Assembly (NCBI GenBank): GCA_001970855.1
Contig: LSSN01006072.1
Span: 1-31,823 of the forward strand
Length of the DNA stretch: 31,823 bases
Direction: 5' to 3'
DNA from: Smittium culicis
Taxonomy: Eukaryota; Kickxellomycota; Harpellomycetes; Harpellales; Legeriomycetaceae
The stretch's first letter is position 1. Every line of letters starts with the position of its first letter. The notes beneath the pieces are model-generated. The model had not been told where the DNA came from, made no database searches, and saw nothing but the letters and a program-made list of their open reading frames with translations. A program made the position numbers and the translations under genes. Positions 10,049 through 19,898 of the stretch are shown here, piece by piece.

Positions 10049-11656
10049 GCGGATTGGGTCTAATAAATGTAGAAGCGCAATCAAAAACGCTTTTCATTAA
10101 ATGGTACAATGAACTATTAATGAATAAAAAATCTATATCGTCCGAGTCAAATCTGAACAGTTTAAAATTTTTTGCATACAAATTCTCTGAAAATGGTTTA
10201 ATAGAAACATTGAAAATTCAAGATAAGATTAAAAATATAAGTAAATATCCACAAGTGTGGAAAGCTGCACTAAAAATTCTAAGGATTAATTATGAAATAG
10301 ATATGCTTGAGCTTCAAAAATGGTCTTTTGAAGAGATAAAAAACCTTGGAATTGGTTAGCTAAACAAATTATTTGAAATAAACTTAACAAAAACTCACCA
10401 AAAATTTGAGTGAATTTATATCCAAATGCGAATTAATATGGAATCATGATTCAGAATACTTATATATTATCCATGTAAAAAATTTAAACCAAACGAATTA
10501 CAAAAAACTAATATTTCACAAAAGATTGCAAAAATATTAATATTTGATAGTTTATTTTCTTCCTAAACTAAAACTAAATTAATAATTAACTAGCTAAAAA
10601 TGTCGAATTACACTCACATTATATGTTTTTTCCCTTATACTAATTCATAAGTGAAATAATTCATTGATACTCTTCAAAAATGTATTCTATAATAACATAA
10701 TAATCAAGTCTAATACAGAAAACCTAATTATAAAAGTTGATTTCATAGGATATCTTTTCACCAAGAAAGTAGGTCCAAAAGTCTTGTTTAAAGAGTTATT
10801 TCTAATCACCTTCTTTAGATAGAAGATCTAGTGATCCAATGATATTTGGAAAGAAAGAGGTCCCATAGATACCTACCCCATAATGAGCTATTAAAACGAA
10901 ATTTTTAATTTTACTTTGACTATTACAATCAAGAAATCTTCTTTCAATTAGAGAGATTCCAAATAAATGACAAGCAAATAGATAGTTGGTCTAAATTCAA
11001 AATAAGAAGCTTCGTTTATTATAAAAGTAGAAATGATCCAATAGTACAACCTAAATGGGATTCCATTGGTAAAACTGCCAAAATAAAACCTATATAAAAC
11101 TGGTCCAAAATACACGAAATTGATTTAGAACCTAAAATAACTAGCCACTTATATCTACTATTTATAAATACAATAATAAATGGGACGAAATATGGCAATG
11201 AAATAAGGGTATATTCGACGAATAACAGGGATTTAAAGCATTTAAATCTAGAAATGAAAATCAAGTTAATATTTATTTAGGATGCAGAAGAATAAATGAG
11301 TTCTGGAAGCTCATTTACCAGTTTATAATAAATAAAACTTCATCAACTACAGTATTAACCAGTAGATTAACAGTAGACGTAATTTTTGACTTTCTAGAAC
11401 CATTAAAAACCAAGTTTCCAAACATTGAGATTCTTTACGTTTTAGCCATATGGAACATATATAGAGCCAAAACCGAAGCCGCGTTAGCTAATACTATACT
11501 ACCAGCCGAAGGAATTTTCCATAGGTGGAAAAATGATATAAAAGAAAAAATTACAAGAGATTCTAAACAATTAAAGAAAAGAGACACCTGGAGCAAAATT
11601 ATGACTCTTTGGTTTTCTTTTGAGCTAGGCGGAAAAGTTGCTTTTAACAATAGCTA
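10049..11656 (+). pseudogene. LINE ORF2 C-terminal region
   Basis: The segment begins with NGGLGLINVEAQSKTLFIKW, the conserved 'G-G-L-G-L-x-N' block that follows the reverse transcriptase in LINEs, open to 10359. After a broken stretch, the end is again readable: LGCRRINEFWKLIYQFI (about 11276-11330), which resembles the terminal Cys/His knuckle region with most Cys lost. Then come VLAIWNIYRAKTEA (11440-11480) and a final open run ending in WFSFELGGKVAFNNS before a stop at 11656. The two readable ends support the element being close to full length at its 3' coding end. Confidence 0.75.
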
Positions 11657-11660
11657 AATT

Positions 11661-13833
11661 CTTCTCTCTCATATTTCTCTCTATGAACTAAAAATCTTAG
11701 TAATAAATAGTTAATAATTCATATTTAATTTTTACCAGTAGTTTATCAACCTTTTAATAAATTTGATAAACACAAAAAAACAAACAAAAATGACAATTTC
11801 AGTAATTTTTGAATAGTTTGTACATTTTTTTTTGATTTTTTTTCTTTTTTGATTTTCTTATGTCAGATAATATATTATTTTGACTAATTTAGTATAATGT
11901 TAATTATCAGATAACTAGGGTTTAGCTAAGACTATACTAACCTTTACCATAGTAGCTCTTGCTAAAATAACTAAAATACTTTTTAATGAATTTTATTGAG
12001 AGATATTCAACTAAGTGTTGATAAATTTAGCAAGTGTAGATTAGTAATTATATAGTGGTGTAAAATTCTACCAAAATATAAAATTAATCTACAAATCATA
12101 TTCGCGTATCCATATTAAAACATACAGTAATATATAAAAACCTATATAAAGAGATATAATTACTTTTATTGGATAATGGCTATTTGCGTGATATGAAAAT
12201 AAATAAATTATAAACTATAATAGTAGCTTTTTTTAATTATATGGTCTTTAATTTATTTCCTATTTCTATTTATAAAAAAGCTAAAGCAATAGAAAATGAT
12301 AACTATTAAATATTCATTTAAATATATGATTAAAATTAATATAAAAGTATTTATTTACTTTTCCCTTTAATTTGACGAATTGACATACTCTACAAAATGG
12401 TATTAATAAATCGTAAGATATATTTTAAAAGTTTTTTGAATTAGGGATTTTTTTGATTAATTTTAAAACAACCCATTAAAATCTATAATTTACGCTTTCT
12501 TGTTCAATGATCAAATTTATCTTCATTTGTGAAAGTTTTAAAAATTGTTGCCTTAGAAGCGTTAATATATACTATTTATTTTATTTAGATTGAATATAAT
12601 TTAATTTAATGGTATGAATATTTAATAATGGTGCTAATATCGAAGAGACTATATTAATTCTTGTTAGCAAATAATTATTTTGTGAATAACTTATTTTTTC
12701 TAAGCTCTTTGAGTATTAATATGATATTAAATAATCTTTCAGAAAAATGGTGCATTTAAAGATACAAATTTTCAGAAATATATAATTTTTCATATCATAT
12801 CCATTTCGACAATGCGTGCAATTATATTTTCAAAAGCAAAAAAAAACAAAATACTTACTAGTTTTGCGAATAGTGCTATAAGATTTAACATTGAAAATTG
12901 TTAGTTTTATATAAATATATTCGTTAAGATCAATTAATTTATTAAATTCCTAAAATATATACGCTTAATAAATAAAGTATACAATAAAAAACGACACATA
13001 AAATCTAAAGAGAATGAGCATTTATATTAAATTATTTATATTATGGTTTCCAGAAATTATGAATTATATTGTACACTATGTATTAATATCAAAGTAAATA
13101 TAATATACTACATATAATACATGTTAATAATTAGTTTTAAACTAAATAAAAGCATCAAAATATAACGTTAATTTCCTGTATTTATTGGATGTAAAGTTCA
13201 TAAGAAAAGTGGATACATATATCAAGAGCTTAATAATGATAGAAAATTTTATAAAAAAAAAGGAAAATGAGGAGTAGAAAATATAATAGTGAGGTCAAAC
13301 AGGTAATTAATTGTTTTTAAAATTATTTTTCCGAGTTATTAGAAATGCTAAATTTGAAAAAGAAAAGATATATTGGAATTTTTCTATTGGTATAAACATG
13401 TATAGTTTAGCTAATTTCACAATGCAGTAAAATCTAGACTTATGCAAAATAAAATTAAAATATAAAAATTCGGCATTATATTTGCTGAATGATTATCAAT
13501 TTCTAGGCACGCGGGTAAAATAATTCTGTATGTTCCAGCTAAAATTTAAGTATTATTCACTATAGTTAGACATTCTGGACTGTTTTTCGGGACCCAAGGT
13601 CCTCTCAAAGATTGGAGTAAGGCTTTCAAGGACACATTTTGCTATATTAGTAGATATAAATAGAATTTGATAAGTAAAGATTAAGATATAAAATAATAAA
13701 TTACTGCTATAAGCCATCCGCATCGCCTCCATGATATAATAAGCCATTTTTAAAGCTGAATTTAGCGCTTCTAAAAAATATATTCTAAAAAGAAAGAATT
13801 TATTAAAATATTTAAACTCTACTTAATTTAAAT
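11661..13833. other. 2.2-kb AT-rich spacer without readable genes
   Basis: It begins with a T-rich tract (11822-11860) that may be the LINE 3' end. The rest is strongly AT-rich, with frequent stops in all frames and only short shadow frames such as 13553-13747 on the minus strand. I recognise no coding, RNA or repeat feature. Confidence 0.55.
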
Positions 13834-15010
13834 ATGAACAATGCTTTCAAACAAGAGCAATAAGATAAAAAACCGAATTATGAAGCTCTTAGAATCCAAG
13901 TTCAAACACTCAACGCAGTTTTTGAAAACTTTCAACGAATTAGCAACCCCATAATTCGGTCTGAGACCTCAAATCTTGAAAGGTTCTATAGCACAAATGA
14001 AGAGTCCTGAAATTAAGGCTCTTGGGATCTCATTTCCGAGAGCCAAGAGTGGGCCGGCAACCACGACTGTGCGCATAAACTTGCATCGCAGTCGGTATCT
14101 GAAATTAAGAACAGACACCCCGCACCAAGATGGGAATTTTTTAAATCGAATGAAATTAAAAAAGTCGATAATCTCAGCACCCAGGCAGCAAAAGCTGAAG
14201 AATTATTTTCCTAAGTTGAGCAGCAATTCCTTGATCTCACTAGGATTGGGATATAAATTGAAGACGTATCAAAAGAATTAATATATATGATTGAACCGAA
14301 AGAACTTGAGATTAAGATCTTTTTTGAAGAAATTAGCGACAGCCCTCAAGATCTCACCAGACTTGCGCTATACTACGAAAAAAAGTAGAAAACCTCAAAA
14401 AGAGTCTCTGTCTGTCAAAGTTCAGAATGTTGCAAAGAAATAGATACTGCAGACTCTGTACCAATATCCGAGAGCACCGATATTTGCTCTATCCCAGTAC
14501 CCTTTATTAAATAGAAATTACAAAATGGATAAGCATAAACGAAAAGCTACTTAGATAAGCACTCTCATGAAAGCTTAGCAACAACTATCCGCGTTAATTC
14601 CACAACCAGAATCAGTCTAGCCAAGGAAGCCTCAAATACCTGAATTTACCAAGCGTGATGGATAAGTATCTCTAAATTGTGCCAAACTATCCAAAACATC
14701 AACGATAGAAGTAGCCAAGAAAACTGGAGCCAGTACAACTATATAAAAAAGTCACAGTAGAATCAAGATGCCAACTTTGATAAATATCAAGGGTTCAGAG
14801 TGGACGCGGGAAAAATATGTAAACCCCAATTTATATGAAAAGAAAAAATATCATCAAATACCGACGACATGGACCAGCAAAAGAACGATGAACCATCACC
14901 GCAGGGAAAATTATTCAAAAAAAATTAAAAATTTAATAAACGCGAAAAATTTACCCCCAAACCAAAGAAAAATATCTTATTTCCAAAAAGCACCAAAAAG
15001 ACCCAATACA
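13834..15010 (+). pseudogene. Gag-like region of DIRS relic 2
   Basis: From ATG 13834 the frame reads MNNAFKQEQ, a stop, then NYEALRIQVQTLNAVFENFQ, a coiled-coil-like start resembling a capsid-type first ORF. Acidic and polar segments follow in the same or nearby frames (for example IEPKELEIKIFFEEISDSPQ near 14290-14350). A Lys/Asn-rich, basic end lies near 14760-15010. At least eight stops interrupt it. No zinc knuckle was seen. Assignment rests on position before the reverse transcriptase. Confidence 0.5.
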
Positions 15011-15049
15011 TCATGAAAACAGAAAAAATTTTATGCATAATATCGGTCA

Positions 15050-15990
15050 AAAAGACAGACAACCAATTGCCTGGAGGTTCAGAAACAAAATTTCCAGGAA
15101 AATTAATAATATTTCCTAAAATTTCGTTCCGATCGTCCTGATAGTCCTATCAAACACCACCGGATATGGCTCATTGCTACTCAAACTGGCTCAAAAAATG
15201 GTTAAATCACATAAAAAACCAGCGATTAACCGATAATTGAAAAATTGGTTCAAAATATAATTCATACACCAACCATCCCCTACTCCAAAGAAATTTTACA
15301 ATATTTCAGAGACTCAACACTATTCTATCAGCTTAATAGTCCAAAAATACTTGGACTTAATGACCATATTAGTAGCCTCGGATACAAACAAAACCTTGTA
15401 TCATCTATATTTTGGAAGAAAGAACCTGCGAAGATACGTTCGCTTTTTCATATGACGCATATCAAAAAATTCGTCATAAAGGAAAGTTTAAAGATATAAG
15501 GAATCAAGTACCTGAGAGACATGATATTACCTGAAGATTTTATCTCTAAGCTGGATAAAAATAGTCATATCACCAAGTTTTTTTAAACAGAGATTCGATG
15601 AAAATGTGCCGCTTCATGAACAACTAGAATATGTACGAGTTCCTCTCGCTGTAATTTGGACTAACTAAAACACCGAGAGTGTTCACCAAAATCATGAAAT
15701 CTGTAGTCATACCACTCAGATTGATCGGAATATACTTAATTTTTTACATAAACGGCGTAGAAATAGTTAGCGAATCAGCAAAGGAGTTCCAGAGACACAC
15801 AGTGATAACTATGAAGCACGTGTAGAATCTTGTACTCCCCAATAATCTCAAAAAATCAGTTAATATTCCGAAAAAAATTCAGAAACTCCTAGGAGTAGTA
15901 TTCTAAACACTAAAAATGTTGATTCATTTGACCTGAGAAAGAAAAAAGAAGATCAGAAGGGAAGTTTTCAAATCATATCACAGTCAGGTA
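15050..15990 (+). pseudogene. Reverse transcriptase remnant of DIRS relic 2
   Basis: The fingers region is damaged. The palm is readable from about 15560: LNRDSMKMCRFMNN, then FGLTKTPRVFTKIMKSVV with a TAA one residue before it, matching the DIRS 'L-P-F-G-L-x-x-x-P-R-x-F-T-K' block. LRLIGIYLIFYINGVEIV follows, where the YxDD box reads Y-I-N-G (15745-15756). Downstream VNIPKKIQKLLGVVF corresponds to the 'P-x-x-x-I-x-x-L-G-F' block. Loss of both Asp residues and multiple stops make it inactive. Confidence 0.83.
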
Positions 15991-16239
15991 GCGGTGAGAC
16001 AAGCAATGACATTAAGAGCCTGTTTTCGGAAGCTGCAATTGCAATAGGTCCTACTGCAATCAGTTCAAGATAGCTTCAACTGGACATAAAAAACGCCCTA
16101 CATATGTACAAATTTAAGTAGAGAACACGTTGCCCACTGTCAGCATTGACGATGAGCTATAAGAAGTGGTGGGACATTAAATTAAGCGAGTGTAACTTGT
16201 CTTCACTGATTTTGAAGCGATAAAATCCAAAAAAAAAAA

Positions 16240-16560
16240 CTCGTATCTGCTATAACGGATGCTTCTACAAAAGGTTGGGGAATAAAAAGAAACTTTAAGC
16301 TCCTGGAAGGGGTTTGGAGTCAGATGACTCAAGCCGAATTATCAAATTATAAAGAAGCGGTCACCATTCTACATGCGCATCTCTGGAAAAATTCAAAAAT
16401 GAGAATTGAAACAGGCAAATTTACCACGAAAGCAATTTTCATGAACGGAGGAACGACTTCAAATCGAAAGCTATTAAATCTTGCAAAGGAATGGTGGGAA
16501 ATCGCCATGAAGAGAAACATAAGGTAGAAATAACCCAAATTTCCGGATACGAGAGTGGCT
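16240..16560 (+). pseudogene. RNase H of DIRS relic 2
   Basis: A continuous frame from about 16240 to 16527 reads AITDASTKGWGI (first catalytic Asp, codon 16258-16260), then LLEGVWSQM with Trp at 16315-16317, AELSNYKEAVTILHAHLW, and later FMNGGTTSNRKLL. This is the order of a DIRS RNase H. The second-strand Asp-Asn pair of the family is replaced (K-F-T-T). It is the best-preserved piece of this element, and its uninterrupted structure contrasts with relic 1. Confidence 0.8.
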
Positions 16561-16589
16561 AGTAGACTTGATATCAAGGAATTCCCACA

Positions 16590-17012
16590 AATAGTGGGAA
16601 TGGAGGCTGATCGCGCACTTGTTCAACTCAGCGAACAGAAAGTAGGGTGCTCGTAATGATCGATTTATACTCGTCTGCAGAAAATAGACATCTAAAAAGG
16701 TATCATTCTCAAATACTAGACCCAAATTCAATGGGTATAAATGCTCTCGCCAATCCTTGGTCGAAATCAGGGGCTTATGAAAACCCAACCCCACACTTAC
16801 TACTCGCAACTCTGCGCCGAGTAGTGATAGAAAATTTACAGATGGTAATTATAGCACCAAACTGGACAGCTCAACCATGGTACCCATTATTACTGAGGAT
16901 AGCTGTATTCACCCCTATCATACTACTGGGGGCACACCCTCAGTGGGAAATTTGCGCGTGGAAAATAATTGGTAAAGCCACTAAAGATTATCCCCGTCTG
17001 CCTTGCAGCTGA
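16590..17012 (+). pseudogene. DIRS domain downstream of RNase H, relic 2
   Basis: An open 121-codon frame (16647-17012) reads LYSSAENRHLKRYHS, DPNSMGINALANPW, VVIENLQMVIIAPNW, then TAQPWYPLLLRIAV and WEICAWKIIGKA. These match the DIRS blocks 'D-L-F-A-S-x-x-N', 'D-P-x-A-x-x-x-D-A-L', 'x-x-x-L-I-x-P-x-W-x-x-x-P-W-x-P-x-L' and 'W-x-L-x-A-W'. It is open for its full length and overlaps minus-strand shadow frames. The function of this block in DIRS elements is unclear to me. Confidence 0.75.
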
Positions 17013-17339
17013 TAAATGAATCAATGAGGCTAGCTATAATGCGAAATTAAGCTTCATTTGTAAAAATTATTAAATTATGGGCTTATAGCAATCAATTAGA
17101 TCATAAAGAATATGTCCCATAAGTCTAGAAAACTACCTTGGAACACTGAAATTAAAGCCATCATCAGTGTTAATCCACGCTACTGCGATCTCAGAATACT
17201 GGGGAACACTATATTCAATGATAAGCCCAATAAATTAAGGCAGAAGAATTATTAAACTATTGAAAGGGTTAAAAAATAGTGTAGAAAAAAACTATCATCA
17301 ATTCGCTAAATGGAGTATTGAGCAATTGGTAATTCATGT

Positions 17340-17560
17340 AAATGCAATGGATAACAACGAGGATTTACGTTTAATATTGTTAGTCAAAAAAGAATCTACT
17401 CTCATGGCATTTTCAACTTATTAAGGTACAGAAGTGAATTGCAAGGAATTCAACGCTCACAAATTAGGAAACCTGAAGATGGAAAATAGCTGTACCTCTG
17501 GTGTCCAAATAAATAAGGGTATTGAGCCAAAGAGTATTTGGTTTGCGTTTATAGTTGAAT
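17340..17560 (+). pseudogene. Possible recombinase N-terminal remnant, DIRS relic 2
   Basis: One frame from 17347 reads DLRLILLVKKESTLMAFSTY, then a stop and GTEVNCKEF. The placement of L-x-x-K and the hydrophobic helix resemble the stretch before the first catalytic Arg of DIRS tyrosine recombinases. A later IEPKSIW may correspond to the P-K-E block. No His-x-x-Trp or Tyr box follows, so the domain is truncated if the assignment is right. Confidence 0.35.
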
Positions 17561-17602
17561 ATATATATAATTTTATAGTCAAAAACTTGGGATTATATTA
17601 AA

Positions 17603-17691
17603 GTTTGACTGAAAGCTATGCTGTTGATGGTGACGTAAATACTATTTTTTTTTTTGTATTTACGCCTAACGCAAAGCTAGCTATCAAACAG
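17603..17691. repeat. Long imperfect hairpin with poly(T) loop
   Basis: The inner arms CGTAAATAC (17634-17642) and GTATTTACG (17656-17664) are perfect complements across a loop containing 11 consecutive T. Outside them the complementarity continues imperfectly, with GTTTGA near 17603 pairing with TCAAAC near 17684-17689 and an AGCTA-type block between. Total arm length is about 35-40 bases. It sits just beyond the truncated end of DIRS relic 2. Confidence 0.6.
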
Positions 17692-18170
17692 TCCAATTGC
17701 AAATTGGATCGATTCATCATTATTGGCTATTGGCTCTAATTCTTCTTCTCATGGTACAAGAACAGTCTCAGCTACAAAATGGGCTCTCTGAGGTTAAATT
17801 TGAAAAAATATTACTCCAGTCAGGTCGGAGTAGTGCAAACGCTTTCAATTAATAATATTACAAGCCAAATAATAATAGGTCAATTCCTCAATCTGCAACC
17901 TCGGCAATTGCAAACCTGCTAACACACCAATTGCTGAGAGGACCTTCGGATTCGAAGAACCGATCATTTTCGGCACCTTCTGTCCTTCAAATAGTTCACA
18001 ATAATCTACTTTTTTTTTAAAATTCCATGCTTTCGAAACAATTTCAGAGTACAGAAGGTATTGTTTATGGCGATTGGAACTATATGTGTGATATCTCCAA
18101 TGTCTGGAATCTATGATATATTCAAATTAAAGAAAAAGTAATTAGTTAGTGCAAATGTTTTTATGGATAT
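17692..18170 (+). other. Unassigned region with an open protein-like stretch
   Basis: From ATG 17752 the plus strand reads MVQEQSQLQNGLSEVKFEKI and on to SSANAFN, then two consecutive stops. The same frame is open again with IPQSATSAIANLLTHQLLRG and SKNRSFSAPSVLQIV to about 18000. The GC content and polar composition are higher than in the flanks, so this may be a fragment of a gene or transposon ORF. No family was recognised. The 17-base palindrome TCCAATT-GCA-AATTGGA precedes it (17692-17708). Confidence 0.3.
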
Positions 18171-18171
18171 T

Positions 18172-18305
18172 ATCTTAGCTCAGTGATTAGACTGCAAATG
18201 AAGTTGAATATTTGGATAGTATTTTCTAATTTTTATGTTGAACAGGAATATGATATAATTGTGACGTAGATTCAATAAACGCTTTAAACTAAAAAAAAAA
18301 GAAAA
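18172..18305 (+). repeat. Possible tRNA-derived SINE-like fragment with A-rich tail
   Basis: TTAGCTCAGTGATTAGACTG (18175-18194) resembles the 5' part of a tRNA gene including an A-box. About 95 bases later there is a run of A interrupted by one G (AAAAAAAAAAGAAAAA, 18291-18306). A convincing B-box at the right spacing is not present (GTTGAATATTTG is too close), so this is only a weak candidate. Confidence 0.2.
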
Positions 18306-18475
18306 ACGAAAGGCGAGATATACGTGACAAGCTTTATATCAAATATGTTGCTTTTATTAATATAAAAATAGCTATAGCAAAAAACAGGGTTCAGTCATAA
18401 AGTACTATTAGGGTTAAGAATTACAAATGGTTAAAGCTGATTAATTCATTTTAACAGGTATAAGGTTGGAAGAAA

Positions 18476-19099
18476 CTATTTTCTTTTCCAGATAGCCATA
18501 ATGGAAGTCGAAGTTCTTGGAGGTTCTTTATTAGGGTTGAGGTCTTGATAAACGAGGTCAAAGTTTGGGTCGAGGACTTGGTGGCACATTTCTTTGTTGA
18601 GCTGGAAGGGGGGCCCAACTTCGCTGCCAAAATCGATGGGGAAGATTAGTGTAACCAAGAAGCCTCCAGGCGAAATGAGGTCGGCATATCTAGAGCCCCA
18701 TTTGATGCGATCTTCGGGTTTAACGGTGCTTAGGAAAGTGTAGTCGTAAGCGATCTGGTATAAAGAGCTGGGTACAGTAAATTTGTAAAAGTCGGCTTGC
18801 ACGAACTGAAGCTGACCAGGACCAGCCTGTGAGTTTGCGGCAAGTTCATTGGCTTTTTGGATTGCGCTGGCGCTGAAATCGAGGCCAGTAGTATCATAGC
18901 CAAGCTGGGAGAAATAGATTGCGTCGTAGCCTGAACCACATCCAGGGACTAGGACGTTAGCTTTAGCCGGAAACTGGAATTTCTTTTCTTCGAATAGCTG
19001 AATTAGAGCGATTTGAGTTTTGCCAAAGTCCCAAGAGGCCTGGTTGTTGGCCCATCTGTGTTCCCAGTACTCTATAGCAGGTTTCTGTTCGAATTCCAT
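18476..19099 (-). CDS. TPMT-family SAM-dependent methyltransferase
   Basis: This encodes 207 residues from the ATG at 19097-19099 to TAG at 18476. It starts with a YWEHRW...WDFGKTQIAL segment (about residues 11-31), the 'W-D-x-G-x-x-x-x-x-L' lead of thiopurine/thiol methyltransferases. The SAM-binding motif I is NVLVPGCGSGYDA (48-60), with an acidic end of the next strand at GLDFS (72-76). The post-motif regions are YDYTFLSTVKPEDR (118-131) and LISPGGFLVTLIFPI (141-155). Family members transfer methyl groups from SAM to thiols, thiocyanate or halides; the substrate here cannot be read. It is a soluble protein without a signal peptide or membrane segment. The frame is open upstream to 19333, but that part is Asn/Ile/Phe-rich and unlike the family, so I chose the internal start. 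Confidence 0.9.
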   Translation of the reverse strand: MEFEQKPAIEYWEHRWANNQASWDFGKTQIALIQLFEEKKFQFPAKANVLVPGCGSGYDAIYFSQLGYDTTGLDFSASAIQKANELAANSQAGPGQLQFVQADFYKFTVPSSLYQIAYDYTFLSTVKPEDRIKWGSRYADLISPGGFLVTLIFPIDFGSEVGPPFQLNKEMCHQVLDPNFDLVYQDLNPNKEPPRTSTSIMAIWKRK

Positions 19100-19898
19100 T
19101 ATGAGAATAGTTAAATAGTTGATAAAAGTAATTTCGAGCGAATATTTAGAATTGAGGCTGAAGTTAACATCTAGACGGAAAAATTCATGATTATTTATAG
19201 AAAATCGAAAAAAAATATAAGAATTTATTTCAGCTAAGTTTCCTAAATGCTTAATCCTTTCCCGCCCAACTCTCCTAAAAAAAATCAATTTATTGATTCG
19301 ATTGTGATTTATATGCAGCTTTATTATTTGCAACCATAAAGGTACAAACCAATAAATGATTGTGTCTTGGTATTATATTATTTTATTGAAACTAATTTGC
19401 TAATTTTGGTAGATCAAAAACGGTCATCCGCCCGTAAAAGGGTTAAATCTCAAAAGTTATTAAAAATATAATATATTCGCATGATTTTATGTAAAATTTA
19501 TAGTAAACTAATTTGATTGGCCATAACCTGAAATTTACATTTTTCCTAAATACATAAATAAAGGAATTAATTTTTTTTTTTAAGGTCTGCATTATTTTGT
19601 CCGCTGTTTTACTTTATTGCGAATATAAAAAAAAATAAAGATTAGTAATCAAATATCGATTCGAAATCAGGATACGAAAATAATAACGACACACTGTAAG
19701 ACTCAAATCAACTAAAAGAATTAAGCAAATATAAAACTATCAAATTACAATCAATTGCGTCAACGGTGTCCTTCAAGCATTCGCTTCGATTTATACGTTT
19801 ATAATACTAAATACTAGGCTATTGCTGTAAAAAGAAAAAAAAAAAAAGTTGTCAAGCAATATAATAGTACCGAAAATAGGGGATTAAAATAGATAAAT
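19100..19898. other. Divergent intergenic region between methyltransferase and RTF2
   Basis: About 0.8 kb that should hold both promoters. It is AT-rich, with poly(A/T) runs such as 9 T near 19569 and 11-13 A near 19836. It contains one copy of a dispersed repeat (19379-19448). No clear TATA box or other site could be assigned. Confidence 0.5.
19379..19448 (+). repeat. Dispersed repeat, copy A
   Basis: About 70 bases that align with 23773-23840: TTTTATTGAA, then GATCAAAA, CG-TC-CCGCC and AAAGGGTTAAA are shared in the same order and spacing. The copies lie in the two divergent intergenic regions of the gene island. They may be remnants of a short transposable element; the full extent is uncertain. 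Confidence 0.55.

Larger units (their letters stand above)
6430..11660 (+). mobile_element. Non-LTR retrotransposon (LINE) relic with APE-type endonuclease
   Basis: A plus-strand LINE can be followed over about 5 kb: a possible first ORF (6460-7920), an endonuclease-domain remnant (8051-8450), reverse transcriptase (8770-10001), and C-terminal regions ending at TAA near 11656. The order endonuclease then reverse transcriptase is that of L1/Tad-like elements, which insert by target-primed reverse transcription. In-frame stops, frameshifts, a lost catalytic Asp in the YADD box and an apparently missing N-terminal half of the endonuclease show it is dead. Downstream is a T-rich tract (11822-11860) rather than a clear poly(A) tail, and no target duplication was found. 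Confidence 0.88.
13834..17560 (+). mobile_element. DIRS-like retrotransposon relic 2
   Basis: A second plus-strand DIRS-type relic, different in sequence from relic 1 but with the same order: Gag-like region from ATG 13834, reverse transcriptase (about 15050-15990), RNase H (about 16240-16560), the downstream DIRS block (16590-17012) and a possible start of the recombinase (about 17340-17530). Homology then fades before any catalytic recombinase box, so the 3' end looks truncated. Many stops stand where Gln would be expected (TAA/TAG), and frameshifts are frequent. Unlike relic 1 its RNase H is uninterrupted, which lets it serve as a reference for the insertion there. Confidence 0.82.

Noticed and set aside
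905..17560. Alternative genetic code reading TAA/TAG as Gln, suggested by stops at expected Gln positions in the retroelements
   Set aside because: The methyltransferase, RTF2 and GLO3 genes end at normal TAG/TAA-type stops and use CAA/CAG for Gln. The relics also have frameshifts, TGA codons and lost catalytic residues, which point to decay.
19100..19333. N-terminal extension of the methyltransferase to 19333 (285 residues)
   Set aside because: The extra 78 residues are rich in Asn, Ile, Phe and Arg, show no targeting signal and do not match the family, while ATG 19097-19099 directly precedes the conserved part.
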